Positions 8,804 through 17,195 of a stretch of 64,000 nucleotides of DNA are shown here, piece by piece. Position 1 is the stretch's first letter. Each line of letters starts with the position of its first letter. The notes under the pieces are model-generated. The model was not told the DNA's origin. It saw nothing but the letters and a program-made list of their open reading frames with translations, and searched no databases. The DNA is from Phocaeicola vulgatus ATCC 8482. GTDB taxonomy: Bacteria; Bacteroidota; Bacteroidia; Bacteroidales; Bacteroidaceae. The position numbers and the translations under genes are program-made. Location of the stretch: assembly GCF_000012825.1 (NCBI RefSeq), contig NC_009614.1:4092001-4156000 (forward strand). The letters run 5' to 3'.

Positions 8804-9307
8804 ATGAAGAAGATAAATGTTACCGTAGCCGATATCACTACTTTAAAAGTCGACGCCATTGTAAATGCAGCCAACTGTTCGTTGCTGGGTGGCGGTGGTG
8901 TAGATGGAGCTATCCATCGGGCTGCAGGCCCGGCGTTGTTAGCGGAATGCAAAACATTGGGCGGTTGTCCGACGGGGGAAAGCAAGATAACCGATGCATA
9001 CAACCTGCCATGCAGGAAAGTGATTCATACCGTAGGACCCGTATGGCATGGGGGAATGCATGGAGAAGCCGAAAAACTTGCATCATGCTATCATACCAGT
9101 TTCATACTAGCGAAAGAGAACGGCATCCAAAGCATTGCATTCCCCTGTATCAGTACCGGCGTATATCATTATCCCAAGGAAGAAGCGGCACGTATCGCAT
9201 TGAATGCCATCGGGGAAGAAATGGCACATGGCTATGAAGGAGAAGTGATTGTATGCTGTTTCTCGGAGGAAGATGCCGAAGTATATCGAAAGCTCTTGTC
9301 TTGCTGA
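8804..9307 (+). CDS. macrodomain ADP-ribose-binding protein
   Basis: 167 residues from the ATG at 8804, preceded by AGAAAGGA. The macrodomain core is clear: DAIVNAANCSLLGGGGVDGA, then the LPCRKVIHTVGPVW strand and the late ISTGVYHYP loop. Proteins of this type (YmdB, TM0508) bind ADP-ribose and remove O-acetyl-ADP-ribose or ADP-ribose from proteins. An in-frame ATG at 8681 would add 41 residues that do not belong to the fold and would overlap the -7 box. It is transcribed away from the kdp operon. Confidence 0.92.
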   Translation: MKKINVTVADITTLKVDAIVNAANCSLLGGGGVDGAIHRAAGPALLAECKTLGGCPTGESKITDAYNLPCRKVIHTVGPVWHGGMHGEAEKLASCYHTSFILAKENGIQSIAFPCISTGVYHYPKEEAARIALNAIGEEMAHGYEGEVIVCCFSEEDAEVYRKLLSC

Positions 9308-9499
9308 GGAAAGTCACGGATCATTTCTATATCCGGAATGTATTGATTCCGTAGCCATCTTTGCTGAAACCATCTTGCAATAATGCTGCCTATGGTCTTT
9401 CGTGAAGCAGTAGAATTTGAGTGGGGCTGTTTATCCGTAAGGAATACATAAAAGACTTGGGAACCGGATTCGTCATTAAAAGGTTTTATCCGTATCCCT
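9308..9499. other. gene-less stretch before the inverted-repeat element
   Basis: No reading frame with family resemblance and no tRNA-like fold. It joins the end of the macrodomain gene to the palindromic element at 9500-9635. Confidence 0.4.
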
Positions 9500-9635
9500 A
9501 ACCCTTTCCTGCCCTATGGTTAAGGGTTTTCTTCCTGTTTGTTTTATCTCCACAAGTCTTTGGAGTTAACTCCAAAGGCTATGGAGATAGAATACATCCG
9601 TATAAAAAGACTTAACCATAGGGCAGGAAAGGGTT
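9500..9635. mobile_element. 136-bp MITE-like element with perfect 25-bp inverted ends
   Basis: The arms 9500-9524 and 9611-9635 are perfect 25-bp inverted copies, beginning AACCCTTTCCTGCCC on the left. Nested inside are TATCTCCA (9545-9552) with TGGAGATA (9582-9589), and a perfect 20-bp palindrome at 9558-9577. The whole unit can fold into one long cruciform. It has no coding capacity. It could be a non-autonomous transposon or a REP-type repeat, and it may also terminate transcription of the flanking convergent genes. Confidence 0.6.
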
Positions 9636-9654
9636 GATCAATGACCTGCAACAA

Positions 9655-10992
9655 CTAAATACCGTATTCCTCTATCTTTCTATATAAAGTAGTCAAACCT
9701 ATTTTCAATAAACGTGAAGCCTCGGTCTTGTTTCCTTTAGTATGTTGCAGAACTTTAGCAATATGACGTTTTTCCATAGCGGCCAGTTCAAACTCCGAAT
9801 AATTCTTGCCGGAATAATCTTCCTGCCGGGCATTCTGTATTTCAATGGGAAGATCTTGTAAGGTGAGCTGTTTGTCGCAGACAATCATGCTGCGTTCTAT
9901 CACGTTTCGCAATTCACGGATATTTCCTCTCCAGTCGGCAGCTTTCAAAGCTTTCAAGAACTCCGGAGCCATCCCTTCCACCTGTTTCCCCAGTTTCTTT
10001 GAAAAGAGTTGGATAAAGCTTTCCGCCAAAAGTTCGATGTCTTCTTTGCGCTCACGAAGAGGAGGGAGGTGTATCTGAAAAACAGAAAGACGATAATAAA
10101 GATCTTCACGGAAATTACCTTGTTCTATTTCTTTTTTCAGGTCCCGATTGGTGGCGGAGATAACGCGGACATTCACTTTCGTCGGTTTCGTGTCGCCTAT
10201 CTTGATGTACTCTCCCGCTTCGAGCACACGAAGTAATTTGGCTTGCAGCTCGAAAGCCATTTCACCTATTTCATCCAAAAAGATGGTTCCGTTATCGGCC
10301 ACTTCGAACAGCCCCTTCTTATCTTTCATCGCTCCGGTAAACGAACCGGCTTTATGACCGAATATCTCGCTTTCAAGCAGATCTTTGCTAAAAGCAGAAC
10401 AGTTTACAGCCACAAAAGCATTCTCTTTGCGAAGACTGTTGCGATGGATGGCTTGTGCAAAGACCTCTTTCCCCGTGCCTGTTTCTCCGGTCAGCAAGAC
10501 TGTAACATCCGTTGCCGAAACCTTTCGGGCCAATGCTACGGCTTGTTGCATACCCTCCGACTTCCCTTTTATAGCGTCAAAAGAGAAACTTTGGGTCTCT
10601 TCTGTTTTCACTTTTTCTCCTACATTCTTTTTAGCCTGAGCCATAGCCCGGCTGATTAACGGAATAATTTTATTATTATCATCCCCTTTGGTGATATAAT
10701 CAAAGGCTCCATTCTTGATTGCCTGCACACCATCCGGAATGTTACCGTGGGCGGTCAAAAGTATCACCTCCAATTCTGGATAGAGTTTTTTGATGGTTGT
10801 AACCATATCCACTCCATTGCCGTCCGGCAAAAACACATCACACAACACCACTTGGGGATTATGTAACTTAAGTTGTTTCAATGTAGACTGGCAATCGGCT
10901 GCCTGGAATACTTCGTAACCTTCCAATTCCATCATACGCGAAAGAAGTTTGCGTATTTGCGGTTCATCATCAATAATTAAAATACTATCCAT
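9655..10992 (-). CDS. sigma-54-dependent response regulator (NtrC family)
   Basis: 445 residues in three parts. The receiver domain has acidic residues D8, D9, E10 and phospho-acceptor D52 in LCDVFLPDG. The central AAA+ domain has Walker A GETGTGKE and the sigma-54 contact loop GSFTGA. The C-terminal Fis-type helix-turn-helix includes NKTEASRLLKIGLTTLYRKI. Phosphorylation should drive open-complex formation at sigma-54 promoters. No histidine kinase is adjacent. The neighbouring kdp operon carries a sigma-54-like promoter, so it is a likely target. The contact loop has Ser where GAFTGA is canonical. Confidence 0.93.
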   Translation of the reverse strand: MDSILIIDDEPQIRKLLSRMMELEGYEVFQAADCQSTLKQLKLHNPQVVLCDVFLPDGNGVDMVTTIKKLYPELEVILLTAHGNIPDGVQAIKNGAFDYITKGDDNNKIIPLISRAMAQAKKNVGEKVKTEETQSFSFDAIKGKSEGMQQAVALARKVSATDVTVLLTGETGTGKEVFAQAIHRNSLRKENAFVAVNCSAFSKDLLESEIFGHKAGSFTGAMKDKKGLFEVADNGTIFLDEIGEMAFELQAKLLRVLEAGEYIKIGDTKPTKVNVRVISATNRDLKKEIEQGNFREDLYYRLSVFQIHLPPLRERKEDIELLAESFIQLFSKKLGKQVEGMAPEFLKALKAADWRGNIRELRNVIERSMIVCDKQLTLQDLPIEIQNARQEDYSGKNYSEFELAAMEKRHIAKVLQHTKGNKTEASRLLKIGLTTLYRKIEEYGI

Positions 10993-11014
10993 ATATTTAT
11001 TCTGTTTTGCGTGA

Positions 11015-11045
11015 CAAAGATAGAATAAAATGAACGCTCGACAAA
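11015..11045 (-). promoter_or_regulatory. housekeeping promoter of the response regulator
   Basis: On the minus strand, TTTG (11042-11045), 19 nt, then TATCTTTG (11015-11022) is a full match to the Bacteroides -33/-7 promoter. It ends 22 nt before the start codon. Confidence 0.8.
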
Positions 11046-11119
11046 AGGATAATACTTAATTTCTGTTTTATAGAAAACGCTTTCTGATTAGCTTTTTTTA
11101 ATCTCGGACTTTCTGAACC

Positions 11120-11134
11120 ACTCCCGTAGGGAGT
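11120..11134. promoter_or_regulatory. short dyad between regulator and proVWX
   Basis: ACTCCC-GTA-GGGAGT is a perfect dyad in the divergent 300-bp spacer, about 160 nt before proV. It could be an operator for either direction. The rest of this spacer holds no gene. Confidence 0.35.
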
Positions 11135-11293
11135 AAACAATAACAAGCTGTAAAAAAACATATTTACTGATCAATAAAACTCATCTTATAATGAACCTTT
11201 TTATATTTTGTTTCGTTAAATATACCGGACGACATCTCAATTTACTTCCGTCAATTCCTCCCTATTCTTAATTAATTTAAACTATTATAGACT

Positions 11294-12520
11294 ATGAACA
11301 AAATAGAAATAAAAGACTTGTATCTTGTTTTCGGTCCGGAAAAGCAGAAAGCGTTCCGGATGTTGAAAGAAAGAAAAAGCAAAAATGAAATTTTAAAGGC
11401 GACTAATTGTACTGTAGCAGTTAAAAACGCCAATCTGACAATCAAAGAAGGAGAGTTCTTCGTAATCATGGGACTGTCGGGCAGTGGCAAATCAACTTTA
11501 TTGCGCTGCATAAACCGGTTAATCAAACCCACAAAAGGACAAGTACTGATTAATGGAACAGACATTACTGCCGCATCTGATAAGGAATTGCTGGAAATGC
11601 GCCGCCGGGAAATAGCTATGGTGTTCCAAAATTTTGGTTTGTTACCTCATCGCAGTGTTTTAAGCAATATTGCATTCGGGCTCGAACTCCAAGGAGTTCC
11701 CAAACAGGAACGTGAGAAAAAAGCCATGAAGAGTATGGAAATAGTCGGGCTGAAAGGATATCAGAATCAGATGGTCGGACAACTTTCCGGCGGAATGCAG
11801 CAACGTGTGGGATTGGCACGCGCTTTGGCAAATGATCCGGAAATATTACTGATGGATGAAGCCTTTTCCGCTCTGGACCCATTGATCCGCGTACAAATGC
11901 AAGATGAAATGCTGGCACTGCAGTCCAAAATGAAAAAGACCATCGTCTTTATCACGCATGATTTGAGCGAAGCAATTAAACTGGGTGACCGCATTGCCAT
12001 TATGAGAGATGGAGAAGTGGTGCAAGTCGGAACTTCAGAAGAAATTTTAACTGAACCGGCCAATGACTATGTGGCAAGATTTGTAGAAAATGTGGACCGG
12101 AGCAAAATCATAACGGCAGGAAGTATTATGATAACCCGTCCCGCCGTAGCCCGTCTGCGTAAAGAAGGTCCCGAGGTTCTGATCAGAAAGATGAAAGAAA
12201 GAGATATTACCGTGCTTCCTGTGATAGATGAAAATGACAAGCTGATAGGAGAGATTACATTGGAAAGTGCCGCCATTCTTCGGCGTAAAGGTATAAAATC
12301 AATCCAGGAAGCCGTACAAAGTGAAGTACATTCCGTTACGGAGGACACAAAGATTGAGGATCTGCTTCCCTTAATCACGAAAACCAATTCTCCCATTTAT
12401 GTGGTGAATGAAGAACGCGAACTGAAAGGCTTGGTTCCTCTATCGTCCATCGTAGTAGAGATGACCGGAAAAGATAAAGAAGAAATTAATGAACTTATTC
12501 AAAACGCTATCGAATTATGA
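11294..12520 (+). CDS. proV: glycine betaine/proline ABC transporter ATPase with CBS domains
   Basis: 408 residues. Walker A GLSGSGKST, signature LSGGMQQRVGLARAL and Walker B LLMDEAFSALDP define an ABC ATPase. The C-terminal third (about 275-400) holds two CBS repeats, the ionic-strength-sensing part of OpuA/ProV. It energises uptake of compatible solutes at high osmolarity. Its last 4 nt overlap the proW start (ATGA), so translation is coupled. It belongs to the proV-proW-proX operon. Confidence 0.95.
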   Translation: MNKIEIKDLYLVFGPEKQKAFRMLKERKSKNEILKATNCTVAVKNANLTIKEGEFFVIMGLSGSGKSTLLRCINRLIKPTKGQVLINGTDITAASDKELLEMRRREIAMVFQNFGLLPHRSVLSNIAFGLELQGVPKQEREKKAMKSMEIVGLKGYQNQMVGQLSGGMQQRVGLARALANDPEILLMDEAFSALDPLIRVQMQDEMLALQSKMKKTIVFITHDLSEAIKLGDRIAIMRDGEVVQVGTSEEILTEPANDYVARFVENVDRSKIITAGSIMITRPAVARLRKEGPEVLIRKMKERDITVLPVIDENDKLIGEITLESAAILRRKGIKSIQEAVQSEVHSVTEDTKIEDLLPLITKTNSPIYVVNEERELKGLVPLSSIVVEMTGKDKEEINELIQNAIEL

Positions 12521-13341
12521 TAAACATAGGAAAATATATAGAAACAGCCATCAACTGGCTCACAGAAAACTTTGCCCCTCTTTTCGACGCCATCAATGTT
12601 GGAATAGGCGGGTTCATAGATGGGTTCCAAAACATATTGATGTGGATACCTTTTTATGTAACAATAGCATTGCTGGCCATCCTGGCTTGGTATAAATCGG
12701 GAAAAGGAGTCAGCATTTTTACCATTTTAGGATTATTGCTGATTTGGGGAATGGGATTTTGGAACGAAACCATGCAGACTTTAGCATTGGTGCTTTCGTC
12801 TACCATCATCGCTCTTATCATGGGACTTCCCTTGGGAATATGGAGCGCAAACAGCAAACGATGTGATAAAATTCTGCATCCTATCCTCGACCTGATGCAA
12901 ACGATGCCTGCTTTCGTCTATCTGATTCCTGCCGTACTCTTTTTCGGGCTGGGAACCGTTCCGGGAGCCTTTGCCACCATTATTTTTGCCATGCCTCCCG
13001 TAGTGCGTCTGACCAGCCTGGGTATCAAGCAAGTACCGAAGAATGTTGTAGAAGCTTCGCGCTCTTTTGGTGCGACACCTATGCAATTATTATTCAAGGT
13101 ACAATTACCGCTGGCATTGCCCACTATCATGACCGGTATAAACCAGACAATCCTGATGTCGCTCTCCATGGTGGTCATTGCCGCTATGATTGCAGCCGGA
13201 GGGTTAGGGGAAATCGTACTGAAAGGTATCACGCAGATGAAAATAGGTTTAGGTTTCGAAGGCGGTATCGCAGTAGTCATCCTGGCCATCATTCTGGATA
13301 GAATAACACAAGGACTTGGAAAACAAAAGAAAGGGAAATAA
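12517..13341 (+). CDS. proW: glycine betaine/proline ABC transporter permease
   Basis: 274 residues with about six membrane helices. The binding-protein-dependent permease EAA loop is seen as VVEASRSFGATPMQLLFKVQLPLALPTIM (about residues 174-202). The stretch LMQTMPAFVYLIPAVLFFGLG is typical of ProW/OpuAB. It forms the channel of the osmoprotectant importer and overlaps proV by 4 nt and precedes proX by 2 nt. Confidence 0.95.
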   Translation: MINIGKYIETAINWLTENFAPLFDAINVGIGGFIDGFQNILMWIPFYVTIALLAILAWYKSGKGVSIFTILGLLLIWGMGFWNETMQTLALVLSSTIIALIMGLPLGIWSANSKRCDKILHPILDLMQTMPAFVYLIPAVLFFGLGTVPGAFATIIFAMPPVVRLTSLGIKQVPKNVVEASRSFGATPMQLLFKVQLPLALPTIMTGINQTILMSLSMVVIAAMIAAGGLGEIVLKGITQMKIGLGFEGGIAVVILAIILDRITQGLGKQKKGK

Positions 13342-13343
13342 GC

Positions 13344-14186
13344 ATGAAGAAAATACTATATTTTTTGTCTTTCCTCCTGCTGCTTGCCTCTTGCAGCGGG
13401 AAAAAAGATGATAAGACAATAAGCATTGGATACATAAACTGGGACGACGGCATCGCCCTGACCTATTTGACGGAAGTGATTCTTGAACAACAAGGTTATC
13501 ATGTCGTTTTAAAGAATGCCGATCCGGCTCCTATCTATGCAACAATGGCCCGTGGCAAAGTAGATTTGCTGATGGATGCTTGGTTACCGGCTACACAGGC
13601 CGATTATATGAAACAATACGGAAAGAATCTGGAAATCTTAGGCAAGATCTATCCGGATGCCCGTATCGGTCTGGTAGTCCCCGATTATGTGGACATTCAT
13701 TCCATTGAGCAATTAAATGCCAACAAAGAAAAATTCGGAGGCGAGATTATCGGCATTGATGCCGGTGCAGGGATTATGCATGCTACAGATATGGCCATAG
13801 AAAAATACAATCTGGATTACAAATTGCTGGAGTCTAGCGGACCGGCCATGACCGCAGTACTAAAAAGAGCCGTTGACGAGCATCAATGGATTGTGGTGAC
13901 GGGATGGACTCCCCATTGGATGTTCACCCGCTTTAAATTAAAATTTCTGGAGGACCCGAAAGGTATTTTTGGTAAAGCGGAAACAATTACGGCCATTGCC
14001 CGCAAAGGATTTGGTGAGCAACACCCGTTTGTGGCAAAACTGATAGAAAACATACATCTGAGCACCGAAGAAATCAGCAGCCTGCTGGATGATGTATCAC
14101 AAAATGAATATAATGAAAAAGAAGGAGCGGAAAAATGGGTAAAAGAACATCAGGAGCTGGTAGATTCCTGGATTCCCCGGAAATAG
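13344..14186 (+). CDS. proX: glycine betaine-binding lipoprotein
   Basis: 280 residues. It starts with a lipoprotein signal peptide ending in the lipobox LASC (Cys about residue 17), so the mature protein is lipid-anchored facing the periplasm. The mature part has the OpuAC/ProX fold, with WDDGIALTYL at the start, the DLLMDAWLP segment, and tryptophans such as those in GWTPHWMF that can form the cation-pi cage for betaine. It completes the proVWX operon, closed by a hairpin 6 nt after the stop. Confidence 0.92.
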   Translation: MKKILYFLSFLLLLASCSGKKDDKTISIGYINWDDGIALTYLTEVILEQQGYHVVLKNADPAPIYATMARGKVDLLMDAWLPATQADYMKQYGKNLEILGKIYPDARIGLVVPDYVDIHSIEQLNANKEKFGGEIIGIDAGAGIMHATDMAIEKYNLDYKLLESSGPAMTAVLKRAVDEHQWIVVTGWTPHWMFTRFKLKFLEDPKGIFGKAETITAIARKGFGEQHPFVAKLIENIHLSTEEISSLLDDVSQNEYNEKEGAEKWVKEHQELVDSWIPRK

Positions 14187-14192
14187 AAATAT

Positions 14193-14229
14193 CTCACTTA
14201 CCTTGAGGGCCGCGCCCAAGGTAAGTGAG
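14193..14229 (+). terminator. hairpin after proX
   Basis: CTCACTTACCTTG (14193-14205) pairs perfectly with CAAGGTAAGTGAG (14217-14229) around a GC-rich loop. A run of A rather than T follows on the plus strand, so it may act as a processing or stability hairpin as well. Confidence 0.65.
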
Positions 14230-14297
14230 AAAACAAACGAACTTTGTATCAGCTCAACTATGCCATATATTTTGATAAGTTTCTCGAAAACAAAACC

Positions 14298-14305
14298 TAT
14301 CTTTG
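14298..14305 (+). promoter_or_regulatory. -7 box for the EamA gene
   Basis: TATCTTTG, 26 nt before the start codon. TTTG at 14271-14274 is a possible -33 element with a rather long 23-nt spacer. Confidence 0.6.
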
Positions 14306-14330
14306 CAACATAATAAAACACATATAAATT

Positions 14331-15239
14331 ATGAATGTTATCAAATCAAGGTTCGTCTATCACTTAATGGCAATAATCACTGTAGCTATCTGGGGAACTA
14401 CTTTTGTTTCTACTAAGATTCTAATCCAACATGGATTAAGTCCTTCCGACATCTTCTTTTATCGTTTCACTCTGGCCTATCTTTGCATGTGGTGTATTTC
14501 TTATAAAAAACTATTTGCCAACAGAGTAAAAGATGAATTGTTACTTTTATTGGCCGGATTATGTGGAGGAACTATTTATTTCATTACTGAAAATACGGCT
14601 CTCGGTATCACATTAGCCTCCAACGTGTCTCTGATAGTATGCACATCACCTGTTCTGACCACACTGCTTTCTTATTTGTTCAGAAGAAAAGAACCTTTCA
14701 CCCGCCATCTTGTTTACGGATCGATCATGGCTTTGATAGGAGTGGGGCTGGTTGTTTTCAACGGCAGTTTCATTCTGAAAATTAATCCTTTGGGAGATAT
14801 TCTTTCACTGACCGCTGCATTGATGTGGGCATTTTATTGCCTTATTCTCAAACAATTGGATAATCATTATTCTATCGTATTCATTACCCGTAAAGTATTC
14901 TTCTACGGAGTGCTGACCATTCTGCCCATGTTTTTATTCCGTCCGTTAAATTGGGACAATATCTTGATGATGCAACCCATCGTGTTTGGAAATCTCCTCT
15001 TTTTGGGATTTGTCGCCTCCATGCTCTGCTTCATAGCCTGGAATGCTTGTGTCAAGGAATTGGGAGCCGTAAAAAGTACAAACTATATTTATATCGTCCC
15101 TTTGGTAACTCTTCTTACTTCAGCGGTCATTATTAATGAAAAGATAACTTGGATAGCCCTTACCGGCTGTTTTCTTATCTTGTGTGGTGTATATTTGGCA
15201 GAACGGAAAACAAATCCTACATTTGAGGCAAAATCTTAA
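14331..15239 (+). CDS. EamA-family (DMT) transporter
   Basis: 302 residues with ten predicted membrane helices made of two EamA repeats. The first begins with AIWGTTFVSTKILIQHGLSP, and the second with the ALMWAFYCLILKQL stretch near residue 160. Members export amino acids, nucleobases or other metabolites; the substrate cannot be read from sequence. The next gene starts 12 nt later and is probably cotranscribed. Confidence 0.85.
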   Translation: MNVIKSRFVYHLMAIITVAIWGTTFVSTKILIQHGLSPSDIFFYRFTLAYLCMWCISYKKLFANRVKDELLLLLAGLCGGTIYFITENTALGITLASNVSLIVCTSPVLTTLLSYLFRRKEPFTRHLVYGSIMALIGVGLVVFNGSFILKINPLGDILSLTAALMWAFYCLILKQLDNHYSIVFITRKVFFYGVLTILPMFLFRPLNWDNILMMQPIVFGNLLFLGFVASMLCFIAWNACVKELGAVKSTNYIYIVPLVTLLTSAVIINEKITWIALTGCFLILCGVYLAERKTNPTFEAKS

Positions 15240-15251
15240 AGCCCTTTAATT

Positions 15252-15803
15252 ATGAACGAGATAGACAAAATGCGTAACAGTCAGCTGGCCGATATGGAGA
15301 AACCGGAAATACAGGCCAGTTTCATATACGCCAAAAAACTAGTGGCCCAATTACGGATGATGAGTACATACGATGATGGTTTCAGGGAAGTGCTGGAAGA
15401 ATTAGTGCCGGGTATCCCTTCCACTTCTGTCATCTGTCCACCATTTTACTGTGATCATGGACACGGCATCCGCTTAGGAGAGCATGTCTTTGTGAATGCC
15501 AACTGTACATTTTTAGATGGTGGATATATCACCATAGGAGCACATACATTGATAGGGCCCAATGTACAGATCTATACTCCACATCATCCGGTAGATTACA
15601 TAACCCGACGCGAACCCAAAGAGTATGCATATCCCGTAACTATCGGAGAAGATTGCTGGATAGGAGGAGGAGCTATTCTTTGTCCCGGAGTAAAAATAGG
15701 TCATCGCTGTATTATCGGAGCCGGAAGTGTCGTAACTAAAGACATTCCCGACAATTCCGTTGCTGTAGGTAATCCGGCCAAAGTGATTAGAAAAGTTGAT
15801 TAA
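15252..15803 (+). CDS. maltose/galactoside-type O-acetyltransferase
   Basis: 183 residues with the hexapeptide-repeat left-handed beta helix of the Maa/LacA/NodL group. An N-terminal helical cap precedes FYCDHGHGIRLGEHVFVNAN. The catalytic histidine is the first of the TPHHP motif, and the C-terminal part reads GGGAILCPGVKIGHRCIIGAG. It transfers acetyl from acetyl-CoA to a sugar hydroxyl. The real acceptor is unknown. Confidence 0.9.
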   Translation: MNEIDKMRNSQLADMEKPEIQASFIYAKKLVAQLRMMSTYDDGFREVLEELVPGIPSTSVICPPFYCDHGHGIRLGEHVFVNANCTFLDGGYITIGAHTLIGPNVQIYTPHHPVDYITRREPKEYAYPVTIGEDCWIGGGAILCPGVKIGHRCIIGAGSVVTKDIPDNSVAVGNPAKVIRKVD

Positions 15804-15810
15804 AAAAAGA

Positions 15811-15855
15811 AAACAGATAATTATGAAAGTTTTGGCCCCACATAATTATCTGTTT
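15811..15855. terminator. bidirectional terminator
   Basis: A perfect 15-bp stem (15811-15825 with 15841-15855). On the minus strand it is followed by a T-rich tract, so it ends the small wHTH gene. It can also serve the acetyltransferase gene converging on it. Confidence 0.8.
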
Positions 15856-15862
15856 CTCGTAT

Positions 15863-16081
15863 TCAGCCAATATAAACATTGACGCTCAGAAACAGGCAAT
15901 CGTCTCCGTTAGAACATTCAAAGTCTATTTTATTCTCTCTGGCCAGCCAACCTATAGCTGCATTCAAATCTCTGTCAGACAATTCTGAAGCTCTTTTTAA
16001 ATCACAATAACTCCACCGTTTATTGTCATTCAGCAGTTTCCAAACTTTTCCTGCGTTTACTCCAATTTGATGTTTATCCAT
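15863..16081 (-). CDS. winged helix-turn-helix protein (DUF2582 type)
   Basis: 72 residues from the ATG at 16081. The sequence GKVWKLLNDNKRWSYCDLKRA then LSDRDLNAAIGWLARENKIDF fits the small winged-helix family PF10771, which is common in Bacteroidales. The open frame extends four codons further to a TTG, but the ATG is preferred. Its function is unknown; it is probably a DNA-binding protein or a partner of one. Confidence 0.75.
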   Translation of the reverse strand: MDKHQIGVNAGKVWKLLNDNKRWSYCDLKRASELSDRDLNAAIGWLARENKIDFECSNGDDCLFLSVNVYIG

Positions 16082-16288
16082 TTTGATGTTCAATTAAAGA
16101 AGTTAATAATAGAATGCTTAGTTTTTTGCGGTAAATATAACCTTTTATTAAAATAAAATAGACTCTCCTACATAAAATTCATGTAAAAGACATGATTATT
16201 TAACATTTGTTTCTGTCAAATTTCATGTAAATTCTCTTTTTATGAAGATATTTATTGCCGGATGAGCCATTTTTACAAATATTTCCTC

Positions 16289-16296
16289 TAACTTTG
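16289..16296 (+). promoter_or_regulatory. -7 box of the map-tsaD-pncC unit
   Basis: TAACTTTG matches TAnnTTTG and ends 21 nt before the map start codon. Confidence 0.55.
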
Positions 16297-16317
16297 TAAG
16301 TCAATTAATCCTTTGAT

Positions 16318-17172
16318 ATGAAAAGAAATAAAATAAACTGGAGAGTTCCCAAAGGTATGGAACTCACAGAGTTAGATAAAAAGGTTCTCTATTATCAAGA
16401 TAGAGGTCATTTAGTACCTTCACGTGAACTGATCAAGACACCGGAACAGATTGAAGGAATACGCCGTAGCGGTATTGTCAATACCGGAGTGCTAGACCTT
16501 GTAGAACATGAGATCCATGCAGGCATGAGCACATTGGAAATAGACAAGCTGGTTTATGAATATACGAAAGATCACGGTGGCATTCCTGCAACCTTAGGTT
16601 ATGACGGTTTTCCCAAAAGTTGCTGCACCTCTATCAATGAGGTTGTTTGTCACGGTATTCCCAATGAATTCGATATTCTGGAAGAAGGAGATATCATCAA
16701 TGTGGATTGTACTACCATTCTTGATGGTTATTATGCCGATGCATCGCGTATGTTTACCATTGGAAAAACCACACCTCAAAAAGAAAAACTGGTACGAGTA
16801 GCTAAAGAATGTCTGGAGATAGGCATGGAAGCTGCGAAACCATTTGGTTTTGTAGGGGACATAGGACATGCAATTGAAAAACATGCTAAAAAAAATGGAT
16901 TCTCAGTAGTGCGTGATCTCTGCGGACACGGAGTAGGCATAGAGTTCCATGAAGAACCGGATGTAGAACATTTCGGGAAAAAAGGAACTGGTATGCTATT
17001 GGTGCCGGGAATGGTTTTTACCATTGAACCAATGATCAATATGGGAACATGGGAAGTCTTCATTGATGAGGAAGATGGCTGGACTGTAGTCACCGAAGAC
17101 GAACAGCCGTCTGCACAGTGGGAACATACTTTCGTTATGACAGATAACGGACTTGAAATTCTGACACATTAA
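16318..17172 (+). CDS. map: type I methionine aminopeptidase
   Basis: 284 residues, about 20 longer than the minimal type I enzyme because of a basic N-terminal extension. The five metal ligands are all present: D in NVDCT, D eleven residues on in YADAS, H in CGHGVG, E in TIEPM and E in QWEHTF. The substrate-binding histidine is in VVCHGIP. It removes the initiator methionine from new proteins. Bacteroidales usually also carry a copy in the ribosomal protein cluster, so this may be a second one. tsaD starts 24 nt after it. Confidence 0.95.
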   Translation: MKRNKINWRVPKGMELTELDKKVLYYQDRGHLVPSRELIKTPEQIEGIRRSGIVNTGVLDLVEHEIHAGMSTLEIDKLVYEYTKDHGGIPATLGYDGFPKSCCTSINEVVCHGIPNEFDILEEGDIINVDCTTILDGYYADASRMFTIGKTTPQKEKLVRVAKECLEIGMEAAKPFGFVGDIGHAIEKHAKKNGFSVVRDLCGHGVGIEFHEEPDVEHFGKKGTGMLLVPGMVFTIEPMINMGTWEVFIDEEDGWTVVTEDEQPSAQWEHTFVMTDNGLEILTH

Positions 17173-17195
17173 TATATATAATAAGGTATAGAAAT

